From: Mycolicibacterium sp. CR10
GTDB lineage: Bacteria > Actinomycetota > Actinomycetes > Mycobacteriales > Mycobacteriaceae
DNA: 64,000 bases
Assembly (NCBI RefSeq): GCF_005222675.1
Contig: NZ_STGE01000023.1
Coordinates: 62,001-126,000 of the forward strand
Direction: 5' to 3'
Below, in pieces: positions 25,487-34,728 of this stretch; positions within the stretch are counted from its first letter, which is position 1, and each line of letters starts with the position of its first letter. The notes below the pieces were generated by a model, which was given only the letters and a program-made list of their open reading frames with translations, was not told the DNA's origin and did no database searches. The position numbers were made by a program, and so were the translations under genes.

Positions 25487-26692
25487 ATGACGGCGCCGCT
25501 GAACATCCTGGTGTGTGGCGCGAGCATCGCCGGGCCGGCCCTGGCGTACTGGCTGCAGCGGGCGGGTCATCAGGTCACCGTCGTTGAGCGCAGCGCAGAG
25601 TTTCGTCGGGGCGGGCAGAACGTCGACGTCCGGGGTCCCGGCCGTGTGGTGCTGCGCGACATGGGATTGGAGTCCCGGGTCCTCGCTGCGGGAACGGGGG
25701 AGGCGGGGCTCCGGTTCGTCGACGACGAGGGCTCGGTGCTGGCCGAGTTCCCGGCGGGCAGCGGTGACAGTGACGGCCCGACGGCCGAAGCCGAAATCCT
25801 CCGCGGCGAATTGTCCAGGCTCCTGATCGAGGTGGGCGGTCCCGGTGTCGAATACGTCTTCGGGGACTACGTCACCGCTCTGACACAGGGCGGAGATCGT
25901 GTCACCGTCGACTTCGCCAACGGTGGCTCCCGTCAGTTCGATTTCGTCGCTGTCGCCGAGGGGACGCGCTCGCGAACAAGGGGTCTCGCGTTCGACGATC
26001 ACATTCGGTTCCGGGACCTCGGCATGTACACGGCCTACGGAACCATTCCACGAACCGGAGGCGACGATGACTGGTGGCGCTGGTACAACGCCCCGGGAGG
26101 TCGGGCGATCACCCTGCGGCCCGACAACGTCGGAACCACCCGAGTGACGTTGTCGTTCATGTCTTCTCCCCGCGGCTACGAGGACATGGACCCGGGCGAC
26201 CAGCGAGGAGCATTGCGCCGCCGCTTCGCCGGAGCGGGGTGGGAGGCCGCGCGAATTCTCGACGCCCTCGATTCCGACGCCGAACTGTACGTCGACCAGA
26301 TGACGCAGGTGTTCGCACCGCGGTGGGCAGCGGACCGCGTGGTCCTGGTCGGTGACGCCGCCTGGTGCGCGACTCCGCTCAGCGGGATGGGGACCACGCT
26401 CGCCATCACGGGCGCGTACGTGCTCGCCGGCGAACTCGCCCAACACGGCGACCACCGGCAGGCGTTCCTCGCCTACGAGCACAGAATGCGACCGCTGGTG
26501 TCCCGGGCGCAGAAACTTCCACCCGGCACGCCACGGCTGGCGCACCCGAAGAGCCGGGTCGGAGTCGCGGTGTTCCGAACCGCGCTGCGCCTCAGCAGGT
26601 CGGCACCCGTCCGCTTCGTCGCCGACCGGCTCGACTTCGACTCGGCCGACGACAAATTCGAGCTGCCGCAGTACGACGTCGGTCGACGCTGA
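25487..26692 (+). CDS. FAD-dependent monooxygenase (UbiH/TetX-like)
   Basis: Class A flavin monooxygenase of 401 aa. It has the GxGxxG-type FAD motif ILVCGASIAGPALAYWLQRAG at residues 6-26, the following ERSAEFRRGGQNVDVRG, a DG-like VAEGTRSRTR, and the second FAD motif VVLVGDAAWCATPLSGMGTTLA near residue 285. This places it in the PHBH fold and near mycobacterial FAD-binding oxidoreductases such as Rv0575c. The ATG at 25487 begins directly before the first beta strand; GAAGG precedes it at close spacing. It lies 22 bases after pxpC and may be read through from that operon, but no functional link is evident. The substrate is unknown. Confidence 0.85.
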   Translation: MTAPLNILVCGASIAGPALAYWLQRAGHQVTVVERSAEFRRGGQNVDVRGPGRVVLRDMGLESRVLAAGTGEAGLRFVDDEGSVLAEFPAGSGDSDGPTAEAEILRGELSRLLIEVGGPGVEYVFGDYVTALTQGGDRVTVDFANGGSRQFDFVAVAEGTRSRTRGLAFDDHIRFRDLGMYTAYGTIPRTGGDDDWWRWYNAPGGRAITLRPDNVGTTRVTLSFMSSPRGYEDMDPGDQRGALRRRFAGAGWEAARILDALDSDAELYVDQMTQVFAPRWAADRVVLVGDAAWCATPLSGMGTTLAITGAYVLAGELAQHGDHRQAFLAYEHRMRPLVSRAQKLPPGTPRLAHPKSRVGVAVFRTALRLSRSAPVRFVADRLDFDSADDKFELPQYDVGRR

Positions 26693-26777
26693 CGTTCACG
26701 GGTGCTGCTGCCGAGACGCCGGGATGACGTCGAAGTCGCCTCGAACAGAGGGCGGTTCCGTTAGCGTCGGCGGGGCC

Positions 26778-27821
26778 ATGACCGTGCCGGTTCGCCCTGA
26801 CGCCATCACCGCCGAGGTGTTCCGTGCGTTGACGGGACGCGCCGACGTGACAGGTGTGCGCCTGGTCGGTGAGGATCACGGCACCGCGGTCCGCGCCCGC
26901 CTGCAGGTGACGGGCTCGCCGGACGAACCGGGGACGGTGTTCGCCAAACTCACCCCGACCCGGCCGGTGGAGCGACTGTTCAACAACCTGATGGGGTTGG
27001 GGCACAACGAGGTCGAGGTCTACCGCCGGCTCGGCGACGAACTCCGCGGTGTGACGCCCGACGTGTACGGGGCTGCGTCGGACCGGGGCAGGTCCATCGT
27101 GCTGATGGAGGATCTGGCGCTGCGGGATGCGCGGTTCGGCGACGTCGCCGGATCGTGCACGCCGGACGAGGCCGTCGCGGTGGCGAGGGCGCTGGCCGGG
27201 TTCCACGCAAGGTTCTGGGAGTCGGGCCGGTTCACGACCGACCTCGCGTGCTTCACGCCCCCTGCTGCGCGGTCGGTGTCCCGGGGACCGCAGACCTGGA
27301 GGCTGGTGGCGCTCCTGCCCCGCCGGTACCACGACGTCGTACCGCGCGGTGTCCGCGACGATTCCCGGATCCTGCGCACCCGGCGACACGCGGTCGCCGC
27401 CGCCCTGCGCGACTTCCCGTTGACCTTTCTGCACGGTGACACCCACCGCGGCAACATCTGCTTCGTCGGCGACCGCCCGATCCTGTTCGACTGGCAGGTC
27501 GCCGCGCAGGGACCGGGGTTGAAGGACCTCGCGTACTTCGCCGTCACGTCGCTGGACCCCGATGTGCGCCGTGCGGTCGAACGAGACCTACTCATCACCT
27601 ACCTCGATGCGCTACACGCGAGTGCGGGACCCCGGCTGTCGTTCGCGCGGGCCTGGGACGACTTCCGGATGCTCGCGGTCACCGGATACACGGCGGCGGC
27701 CGTCACCGCTGCGTTCAGCGGCCGGCTCCAGGGCGAGGAGGTGACACGCGCCGGCCTCAACCGTGCCGCCCAGGCGGTTCAGGACCTCGACTCGTTCGCC
27801 GAACTTCGTCGGCGCCTCTGA
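26778..27821 (+). CDS. phosphotransferase-family protein (APH/choline-kinase fold)
   Basis: Small-molecule kinase-like protein of 347 aa. It shows the catalytic loop FLHGDTHRGNICF (HGDxHxxN, about residue 220), followed by ILFDWQVAAQGPGLKDLAYF with the metal-binding Asp-Trp-Gln in place of the usual DFG-like DWE, and an N-lobe segment GTVFAKLTPTRP with a candidate ATP-binding lysine. It is in the group of aminoglycoside-phosphotransferase-like enzymes that includes ecdysteroid-kinase-like proteins (DUF1679). The start MTVPVRPDAITAEVFRAL at 26778 was chosen over a long upstream frame that overlaps the monooxygenase. The SDR gene follows in 18 bases. The substrate is unknown; nothing in the context points to antibiotic resistance. 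Confidence 0.82.
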   Translation: MTVPVRPDAITAEVFRALTGRADVTGVRLVGEDHGTAVRARLQVTGSPDEPGTVFAKLTPTRPVERLFNNLMGLGHNEVEVYRRLGDELRGVTPDVYGAASDRGRSIVLMEDLALRDARFGDVAGSCTPDEAVAVARALAGFHARFWESGRFTTDLACFTPPAARSVSRGPQTWRLVALLPRRYHDVVPRGVRDDSRILRTRRHAVAAALRDFPLTFLHGDTHRGNICFVGDRPILFDWQVAAQGPGLKDLAYFAVTSLDPDVRRAVERDLLITYLDALHASAGPRLSFARAWDDFRMLAVTGYTAAAVTAAFSGRLQGEEVTRAGLNRAAQAVQDLDSFAELRRRL

Positions 27822-27839
27822 GGGCCGTACGCTTCCCCC

Positions 27840-29282
27840 GTGACCGCGATCGACCCGGACAAGCTCAGTACGTGTCTGGAGGTGCTGGCCGACATCGAGT
27901 CACTGCCGCCCGAGCACCCCGACGCCGTCGCCGTGCGCCGAGCCACCGCAGCCGTCTTCAAGTCGGTGAAGAAGGCCCGTCGCCACGCCAAACGGGACGC
28001 TGTCAACGCCGCGGACCGCGCGGTCATCGCCGCCACCGCGACCGGCGCACCCGGCCGCATCGACGACGAGACGGCCGGCCTGCCGCTCGTGTCCACGACG
28101 GCCGGGGCCACCGCGGGCACCCTGCTCCGGTCCCGGGCCTGCTACATCTGCAAGAACCACCACACCGTCGTCGACGCCTTCTACCACCAGTTATGCCCGG
28201 AGTGCGCGGCGCTCAACCGGGCCAAACGCGACGCCCGTACCGACCTGACCGGCAGAAGTGCCCTGCTCACCGGTGGCCGCGCCAAGATCGGCATGTACAT
28301 CGCGCTGCGATTGCTCCGCGACGGCGCGCACACCACCATCACCACGCGATTCCCCAATGACGCCGTACGCCGCTTCGCCGCGATGGACGACAGCGCCGAC
28401 TGGCTGCACCGGCTCCGTGTCGTGGGTATCGACCTGCGCGACCCGGCCCAGGTCGTCGCGCTCGCCGATACCGTCGCCGCGCAGGGACCGCTGGACATCC
28501 TGATCAACAACGCCGCCCAGACCGTACGCCGGGCCCCCGGGTCGTACGCGGCGCTCGTCGAGGGGGAGAACACCCCGCCGCCTGAACTCGTCGACGTCAT
28601 CACGTTCGACCGCGTCAGCGACGCCCACCCGGCCGCTCTCGCCGGCAGCCTCGCCGAACACCCGGCGCCGCACGCGGTCACACATCCCGGAACGTTTCCC
28701 GTCACCGAGCTCGCACTCACTGCCCGCAGCGCCTCCCCGGAGCGGATCGCCGCGGGCATCGCCATCGACGCGGGCGGGCTGCTGCCCGACACCGCGGCGG
28801 TGAACAGCTGGACGCAGCGCGTGCACGAAGTCGACGCGATGGAACTGCTCGAGGTGCAGCTTTGCAATCAGACCGCGCCGTTCATTCTCGTGAGCCGACT
28901 GCGTCCGGCGATGGCCGCCTCGCCCGCGCGCCGCAAGTACGTGGTGAACGTGTCGGCGATGGAGGGCCAGTTCAGCCGGGCGTACAAGGGCCCAGGCCAT
29001 CCGCACACCAACATGGCCAAGGCTGCGCTGAACATGCTGACCCGCACCAGTGCCGGTGAGATGCTGGAGCAGGACGGCATTCTGATGACCGCCGTGGACA
29101 CGGGCTGGATCACCGACGAGCGCCCGCACCCGACGAAGCTGCGGCTGGCCGACGAAGGGTTTCACGCCCCGCTCGATCTCGTCGACGGCGCTGCCCGCGT
29201 GTACGACCCGATCGTGCGCGGGGAAGCGGGCGAGGATCTGTACGGGTGTTTTCTGAAGGACTACTCGCCAAGCAACTGGTAG
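27840..29282 (+). CDS. zinc-ribbon/SDR fusion oxidoreductase
   Basis: Protein of 480 aa with an unusual layout. The first 100 residues are helical and basic. Then comes a four-cysteine segment, CYIC at 101-104 and CPEC at 119-122, which looks like a zinc ribbon. From about residue 138 a short-chain dehydrogenase domain begins with SALLTGGRAKIGMYIALRLL (Rossmann motif) and INNAAQTVRRAP (NNAA). At the expected active site the sequence reads NVSAMEGQFSRAYKGPG, then HPHTNMAKAALNML: the lysine and serine are present, but Thr stands where YxxxK needs Tyr, so catalysis may be altered. Between, about 100 extra residues are inserted after the NNAA motif. The start is GTG at 27840. The function is unknown. 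Confidence 0.8.
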   Translation: MTAIDPDKLSTCLEVLADIESLPPEHPDAVAVRRATAAVFKSVKKARRHAKRDAVNAADRAVIAATATGAPGRIDDETAGLPLVSTTAGATAGTLLRSRACYICKNHHTVVDAFYHQLCPECAALNRAKRDARTDLTGRSALLTGGRAKIGMYIALRLLRDGAHTTITTRFPNDAVRRFAAMDDSADWLHRLRVVGIDLRDPAQVVALADTVAAQGPLDILINNAAQTVRRAPGSYAALVEGENTPPPELVDVITFDRVSDAHPAALAGSLAEHPAPHAVTHPGTFPVTELALTARSASPERIAAGIAIDAGGLLPDTAAVNSWTQRVHEVDAMELLEVQLCNQTAPFILVSRLRPAMAASPARRKYVVNVSAMEGQFSRAYKGPGHPHTNMAKAALNMLTRTSAGEMLEQDGILMTAVDTGWITDERPHPTKLRLADEGFHAPLDLVDGAARVYDPIVRGEAGEDLYGCFLKDYSPSNW

Positions 29283-29290
29283 CCCTGCGC

Positions 29291-29347
29291 CGAAACTGAA
29301 CGTAACACCCAGGTCCCGCCGGAACGTCGAGCACAAGCTCAGTTTCG
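29291..29347. terminator. inverted repeat between convergent genes
   Basis: CGAAACTGA (29291-29299) and TCAGTTTCG (29339-29347) are perfect complements flanked by imperfect GCG/CGC pairing, in the 72-base gap between the convergent SDR (ends 29282) and bicupin (ends 29355) genes. Confidence 0.45.
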
Positions 29348-29354
29348 CGGCGGG

Positions 29355-30410
29355 TCAGTCGAGTGGATTGATGCGACGGACGATCAGTGGGTCTGCGGGG
29401 GTGAAGGGGAAGTTCGGCAGATCGTCGATGTGGGTGTCGAACGCGGCGGCCAGGACTTCGCGGGAGTAGGCGCTGGCCGAGGCCTTGTATCCGATGTCGG
29501 CGGGGAAGGGCTGGTCGAAGAAGATCAGGAAGTGCCACTCGTCGGAGCCGATGTTCTCGATGTGGTGCGGGTAGGCGCGCGGGATGAAGTACATGTCTCC
29601 GGTGGTCATCGTCCAGGTGTCCAGCGTCCCATCGGGATTCATGATCGTCATTCGTGCGTCGCCGTGGCGGACGTAGCCCATCTCCGCGGTGACCGGATGC
29701 CAGTGCGGTTCCCGCATGCCGTCCTCGGCGACCCGCAGCGAGTACATCGAGATGTCCTTCAGTGCGGGCCAGTACTGGTCGCGGGCGAAGCGGGCGTTGC
29801 CGTAGGCGTAGTTCAGCCCGGCGGGCTGGCCTTCGATGTCGAACTTGTGCGAATCGTGGAAATACGCCGACTCGGGGATCGCGGGGTCACCGACGCGGGC
29901 GGCCAGCCTGCGGTCTGAAAGTGGAGTGTGAGTGTCACGCCGGATCTTGGCCATGTCGGAGGTCGGTAGGTCGTAGGTGTTGCCCAGCACCGCATCGGTG
30001 AAGGCGCCGAACGTGGCGCCGAGCCCGAAGTCCTCGGGCCGCTCGTTGCGGAAGGCGATGATGAACTCCGCGACGTCGGTGCCGATGTTCTCGATGTGGT
30101 GCAGCGAGCCGGAGTCGATGTGGAACATCTGCCCGGCCGTCACCACGAAACTGGCGAATTCGCTGTAGCTGTCGAGCACCGAGACCAGCGCCGTACCGGA
30201 CACGCAGTAGGTGAGTTCGTTGGCGTTGGCGTGCCAGTGCGGGGTGCGCATCGCGCCAGGGTTGAGCAGCACCCGCTTGATCGACAGGCGGTTCAGGATC
30301 GGCAGGTCGTCGGCGGTGACGCGGCGCATCGATCCGAAGTCGTTCTCCTCGATGATGTCGCCGTCGAACAGCGAGGCGGTGTGGCTGCTGCGCGCGCGGG
30401 GCGTCGTCAT
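29355..30410 (-). CDS. bicupin protein (oxalate-decarboxylase-like)
   Basis: Two-cupin protein of 351 aa. The first cupin has MRTPHWHANANELTYCVSG (metal ligands His, His, Glu) and HIDSGSLHHIENIG; the second has MREPHWHPVTAEMGYVRHG and YFIPRAYPHHIENIG. Each supplies the usual three-His/one-Glu metal site, so both may bind Mn or Fe. The layout and spacing match oxalate decarboxylase and related bicupins, though a dioxygenase function cannot be excluded. The ATG at 30410 follows AGGAGG; a longer frame to 30542 is unconserved. There is no signal peptide. The gene lies downstream of a thioesterase and a catabolic cluster on the same strand, with a 132-base gap, so it may be a separate unit. Confidence 0.82.
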   Translation of the reverse strand: MTTPRARSSHTASLFDGDIIEENDFGSMRRVTADDLPILNRLSIKRVLLNPGAMRTPHWHANANELTYCVSGTALVSVLDSYSEFASFVVTAGQMFHIDSGSLHHIENIGTDVAEFIIAFRNERPEDFGLGATFGAFTDAVLGNTYDLPTSDMAKIRRDTHTPLSDRRLAARVGDPAIPESAYFHDSHKFDIEGQPAGLNYAYGNARFARDQYWPALKDISMYSLRVAEDGMREPHWHPVTAEMGYVRHGDARMTIMNPDGTLDTWTMTTGDMYFIPRAYPHHIENIGSDEWHFLIFFDQPFPADIGYKASASAYSREVLAAAFDTHIDDLPNFPFTPADPLIVRRINPLD

Positions 30411-30542
30411 GGGGATCCTCCTGGGGGTCGTGGGCCGCTGCTGCGTGTGACTCTGCACTGGTCTGCGCCGGTTGTCATGGAAGCTGCGGCCATGGCCATG
30501 GCGAATTCCCCGCCGCGTCGATGCCTGCGGGCCGCAACGCAC

Positions 30543-31019
30543 TCAGTCGGCACGCAGATGCAGCGAGGTCAGCGTGGATCGGGCGTCGTCCGGAATGGGC
30601 GCAGGTCCATCCTCGTCGAGCAATACCAGCACCGTGTCGCACAGGCTGATGCACACGTCGTCGACGAAGAGGGCAGTCGCGGCCACGAACGAGGTGCGAC
30701 CCACGTGGCCGATGCCGACTGCGGCCTCGATGGTCGCCGGCCAGTGCGCCTCATTGAGGAAGTGCACGGCGTTGGTGGCGGCGACGATGCGCAGCGTGCG
30801 CGTCGTGCGGTCGTACACCCCGGGAAACGTGCGTCGGTTGAGGTTTGCCCGGGTGTTCTCGTGGATCGTCTCCAATGCCACGTTGTTGAGATGGCCGTTG
30901 CCGTCCATGTCGCCGTAGCGCGCGTCGATGACGTGGCGATCCGGATAGGTGGCGAGGCGCAGGCGTGCCGGGTGCGGCCGCGACACGGTGCTGATGAGCG
31001 GACGCGGATCGGATTCCAT
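30543..31019 (-). CDS. hotdog-fold thioesterase (4HBT-like)
   Basis: Acyl-CoA thioesterase-like protein of 158 aa with a single hotdog fold. The motif ARYGDMDGNGHLNNVALETIHEN near residues 33-55 corresponds to the YxxxDxxGHxNN active-site signature of 4-hydroxybenzoyl-CoA thioesterase-like enzymes, and AVHFLNEAHWPATIEAAVGIGHVGRTSF is the long central helix and strand. The start ATG is at 31019. The gene lies 34 bases after the P450 gene on the same strand, so it probably belongs to that catabolic operon and would release an acid from a CoA intermediate. No signal peptide or membrane segment is present. Confidence 0.82.
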   Translation of the reverse strand: MESDPRPLISTVSRPHPARLRLATYPDRHVIDARYGDMDGNGHLNNVALETIHENTRANLNRRTFPGVYDRTTRTLRIVAATNAVHFLNEAHWPATIEAAVGIGHVGRTSFVAATALFVDDVCISLCDTVLVLLDEDGPAPIPDDARSTLTSLHLRAD

Positions 31020-31053
31020 CCGGTCAAACTAGTCCCTCGGAGCGAGCTGCCTG

Positions 31054-32244
31054 TCAGGCGCCGACGAGTGCGACCGGCAGCCGGTCGTGCCGCCTGATGA
31101 TGTTGTTGACGGCCCAGGCCGGGGGACCGGTCAACTCGATGCGGTCAACCCTGTGGGCAAGCGCACGCAGCATCGCGGTCGTCTCCAGCCGCGCCAGTCC
31201 CTGACCCGCGCAGGCGTGCGCGCCCTGGCCGAATCCCAGGTGGCGGTTGGCGTCCCTGTGAATGTCGAAGATGTCGGGGGCGTCCCACTCGCGTTCATCG
31301 CGGTTGGCCGACGCGTACATCACCAGTACCCGGGAACCGGTAGGGATCGGAGTCCCGGCGATCTCGGTGTCCTCGAGCGCTCTTCGTGAGAATGCGCGCA
31401 GAGGTGATTCGTAGCGGAAGACCTCGTTAATCGCGTTGGGGATAAGTTCCGGGTTCTCGCGGATCATCTGCCACTGTTCGGGGTGGGTGGCGAACAGATA
31501 CAGCGCGTTGGAGATCGCGCTGATGGTGGTGTCCAAAGACGGCGCGATGTAGTCGATCATCAGTGGGGAGCATTCGGAGTGGGCCAACTGGCCATTGTCG
31601 GCGGCGACTAGCACGTCGTGGCCGAGGCTGCCCTCGATGACGGTGCGCTGCTTGATCACGCGGCGGGCGAACTGCAGCATCCTGGTGGTCCCTGGCAGGG
31701 CCTTGATTGCGTGCTTGTTGAGTGGCCCGAGAATATCGAAAGTTGCTCCACCCCAGGACAACAGGTGGCTACGCTGATCACGGGGCCAGCCGACGAGGTC
31801 GGGGACCACCGCCATGGGCAGAGCCATCGCGATGTCGGCGACGCCGTCCACTGTGCGGCGGCCCAGCGCGGCATCGACCACTGTGGCGGCCTGCGCATCG
31901 ACGTTCTCACTGATGGCATGCAGCGCGCGGGGGAGCATGCGGTGCGCGACGAGCTTGCGTCGCTGGTCGTGCTCGGCGCCGTCACTGTTGAGCAGCGTGC
32001 CACGGGAGAGTCGGTTGCTGAATGCGTTGAGCGCCACGCCCTTGCCGGAGATGAACGTCGCGTCGTCGCGCAGCACCGCCTTGGACTCTGCGTAGCGGGG
32101 CAGCGCGTACACCCGCTGGCGGGCCAGCCTGACCACGGGGCCGAGCTCACGCAGCCGCGCGTAGTGCGGGTAGGGATCGATGATCGCGCCGGTGCTGTAG
32201 ATGTCCGGGCGGTAGGTGGGTATACCGTTGTGGGTCTTCGTCAT
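31054..32244 (-). CDS. cytochrome P450
   Basis: Class I bacterial cytochrome P450 of 396 aa. The heme-binding signature is FGQGAHACAGQGLARLE, with the Cys near residue 345; the I-helix reads IDYIAPSLDTTISAI, where the usual AGxDTT oxygen-activating motif becomes APSLDTT; the ExxR pair is in NEVFRYESPLRAFSRR. The N-terminus YRPDIYSTGAIIDPYPHYARLRELGPV resembles P450s acting on aromatic acids or ethers, but I cannot name the substrate. The ATG at 32244 overlaps the stop of the flavin hydroxylase by three bases (ATGA), so it belongs to the same operon. An AAGGGA ribosome site is in place. No ferredoxin or reductase gene is nearby. Confidence 0.92.
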   Translation of the reverse strand: MTKTHNGIPTYRPDIYSTGAIIDPYPHYARLRELGPVVRLARQRVYALPRYAESKAVLRDDATFISGKGVALNAFSNRLSRGTLLNSDGAEHDQRRKLVAHRMLPRALHAISENVDAQAATVVDAALGRRTVDGVADIAMALPMAVVPDLVGWPRDQRSHLLSWGGATFDILGPLNKHAIKALPGTTRMLQFARRVIKQRTVIEGSLGHDVLVAADNGQLAHSECSPLMIDYIAPSLDTTISAISNALYLFATHPEQWQMIRENPELIPNAINEVFRYESPLRAFSRRALEDTEIAGTPIPTGSRVLVMYASANRDEREWDAPDIFDIHRDANRHLGFGQGAHACAGQGLARLETTAMLRALAHRVDRIELTGPPAWAVNNIIRRHDRLPVALVGA

Positions 32245-33786
32245 CGACGGTCCCTTACTGGGTTCGGTTGGGTGGGAACGGACTTGGGCAGTGAATCGCA
32301 CATCGCCGCCAGATGTCTGGTCGTTCGCATGACGGTCCGGTCGGGCCGCACGAGTGCGGATGTCGCGCGGCCGCGGCGCAACCACCGCGCCAGCTCGCTA
32401 TGTGCGGTCGCCACGTGCAGAACCGCGCCGCGCTCCTCGATCAGCGCCCGTTGGGTGCGACTGGGCGTGCCGGTGGTGATGACGGCGAATCCGTTGCCCA
32501 ACTCGGCGTCGAGCCGACGTCCCCCGTCGATCACCGGGTTGGGGCACAGCCGGCCGGTCAGCTGCCGAGGTGTGCGGGATCGACACACCAGGGCGGAACG
32601 ATGCAACCGGGGGGTTTCACCGTCGAGGACCTTGGCTCTGACACCGGGAAGCCGACGCATTGCCGGCAGCATCACGTGACGGAGGACGTCGCCGAACTCG
32701 CCGCCGGCTGTCATGGCACGGCCGATGCCGAGGGCCAGCCGGATCATGGCCCGGGCGTGGGGCTTTCGTTCTTTCTCGTATGTATCCAGGACATCGGTAT
32801 CGAGCGTGGCGGTGAGCACCCCCGCCACCTTCCAGGCGAGGTTCATGGCGTCGCGCATCCCGGCGCCCATGCCCTGCCCGATGAAGGGCGGGGTGAGGTG
32901 GGCGGCGTCGCCGAGCAGGAAGACCCGACCCCGGCGCCAGCGGTCGGCCAGTTGCGCGCGGAAGGTGTACTCGGTGACGCGCACCAACGTCAGGTCGTCG
33001 GTGGGCACTCCGTCGACCCACGGCTTCAGCAGTGGCGCCAGCGCGTCGAGTGTCGGATAGTCCGCGGCGGTCTCGGGGTCGCGCAGCTGGAACTCCCACC
33101 GGTACCGGGTCGCGCCGATGCGCATGTAGGTGGCGGCGCGGTGCGGGTCGCACACCTGATGCACGCCCTCCCACTGGTCCAGGTCGGCTGCTGTCGCGAC
33201 ATCGACGACGAGCCAGCGTTGTTCGAATCCGAGGTCGTCCATCCGGGATCGGATGCACCGGCGGGCGATGCTGTTGGCGCCGTCGCATCCGAGGACGTAG
33301 TCGGCCTCGACGACGTGCTCACTGCCGTCCGAGCGGTCGGAATAGGTGACGCGGACCCGATCGGCGCCCACGGCGCTGACGTCGGTGACCTCCACGCCTC
33401 CCCGCAACTCGGCGCGCGGACAGCGCGCGAGGTTCGTGCGCAACAGCGCCTCGAACTCCGGCTGGTCGAACATGTTCGCCTGGGGAAAGCCGTTGCGGCT
33501 CAGCCTGGTATCGCGGCTGAACTCGGCGAGCACGGTCATGGAGCGGTCGAGCAGCCGCAGTCCGAGTGCGGGGCGCGAGATCGCGGCGAACTCGGCCTCG
33601 ATGCCCCAGGCGGGCGACGATCCGGAAGATCTCGTCGTCCAGATGCACGGCCCGCGGCTGCGGGTACACCTGTGTCCACCGGTCGAGGATCAGGCAGTCG
33701 ACACCGTACTGCGCCAACAGGGTGGCCACGGTGATGCCGGTGGGACCCGCCCCGAGGACGACGACCGGAACGTGCGGAACGCTCAC
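32241..33786 (-). pseudogene. FAD-dependent aromatic hydroxylase (MhpA-like), frameshifted
   Basis: Class A flavin monooxygenase like 3-(3-hydroxyphenyl)propionate hydroxylase. The GTG start at 33786 overlaps the stop of the upstream FAH gene and gives VPVVVLGAGPTGITVATLLA, then ILDRWTQVYPQPRAVHLDDEIFRIVARLG. At that point the frame breaks: the homologous continuation IEAEFAAISRPALGLRLLDRS lies in the next frame, which then runs intact to 32241 with VFLLGDAAHLTPPFIGQGMG. The break is at a run of four C on the plus strand (33604-33607, GGGG in the gene); removing one base would restore about 514 aa. It is either a real disruption or a sequencing error in a homopolymer. If intact it would hydroxylate a phenolic substrate ahead of the ring-cleavage dioxygenase. 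Confidence 0.85.
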
Positions 33787-34721
33787 GCGTATCTGACCAC
33801 CGCGCGCTGGGTTCCGAGGTCGATCGCTCCATCGTCGGTCGCGACGGTGGCCTCGACGACATCGCCTTGCTTGAGGTACTTCTGGTTTTTCGCCTGGCTT
33901 TTGAAGAACGCTTTCCACTTCATCGCCGGCGGCAGCAGCGAGCCGATGATCTCGATGGGCTTCGGCGGCGCGCTGAGCGCCGTGCCCACCGGGGTACCCG
34001 TCAGCAGCAGGTCGCCGACGTCGAGGCGCTGGAATCGCGTCAGCTCCTGGAGGGCGCGCAGCGGTGGGTAGATCATGTCGCCACCGACCACCGCGTCCTG
34101 ACGCAGCTCGCCGTTGACGCGCAGTTGCAGGCGCAGATCGCTGAAGCGCTTGAGCTCGTCGGCGTCCAGAAGTACCAGCGCCGGTCCGACGGGGGTGAAC
34201 GTCGGGTACGACTTCGCCTCGTAGAACTGGGTTTTCGGCAACTGGATATCGCGGGCCGACACATCGTTGGTGACGACGAGGCCGGCGACGTAGTCGGCCA
34301 GGTCCGCGTCGGTGAGGTCGGTGCCGACGGGCAGCTCACGGCCGATAACGAGGCCGATCTCGACCTCGTAGTCCATGAACCGGACGTGTGCGGGCTTCAC
34401 GATGTCGTCGGTCGGTCCGTTGATCGATCCGGATGCCTTGCGGAAGAACGTCAACGGCACCGTCGCCGGGTCCATCCCTGAATCTTTGACGTGCGATGCG
34501 TAATTCGTCATCTGGGCCACCACCCGGCACGGCGCGGTCACGGGGGAGACGAGGTCCAGGGTGTCCGGGGCAACCCCGCCTGCGATGTGGCGCGCGACCT
34601 CGATGGCAGCCGGGTCGCGCAGCAGGTCGGCGGTGGTGGCCGCCGTGGTGTCGATTCTCCCTGCCCCGGTGTCGGTCTGGACGTACCAGGCGTCGGCGGT
34701 GCGAAGGACTGTGGTGGTCAT
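33783..34721 (-). CDS. fumarylacetoacetate hydrolase family protein
   Basis: FAH-superfamily enzyme of 312 aa, the group that hydrolyses or isomerises ring-cleavage products (2-hydroxy-hepta-2,4-diene-1,7-dioate isomerase, acylpyruvases). The metal site is visible in FMDYEVEIGLVIGRE (Glu, Glu) and in the following VTNDVSARDIQ with its Asp; SYPTFTPVGPAL and LLLTGTPVGTAL complete the family pattern. The ATG at 34721 lies seven bases after the stop of the extradiol dioxygenase, and its TGA overlaps the GTG of the hydroxylase. It is therefore a core member of an aromatic meta-cleavage operon, acting after the dioxygenase. Confidence 0.9.
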   Translation of the reverse strand: MTTTVLRTADAWYVQTDTGAGRIDTTAATTADLLRDPAAIEVARHIAGGVAPDTLDLVSPVTAPCRVVAQMTNYASHVKDSGMDPATVPLTFFRKASGSINGPTDDIVKPAHVRFMDYEVEIGLVIGRELPVGTDLTDADLADYVAGLVVTNDVSARDIQLPKTQFYEAKSYPTFTPVGPALVLLDADELKRFSDLRLQLRVNGELRQDAVVGGDMIYPPLRALQELTRFQRLDVGDLLLTGTPVGTALSAPPKPIEIIGSLLPPAMKWKAFFKSQAKNQKYLKQGDVVEATVATDDGAIDLGTQRAVVRYA

Positions 34722-34728
34722 GAGCTGG

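Noticed and set aside
31024..31040. DosR-like half site AGTCCC upstream of the thioesterase
   Set aside because: Only the right half agrees; the left half lacks the critical GGGAC complement, and the gene is internal to a catabolic operon.
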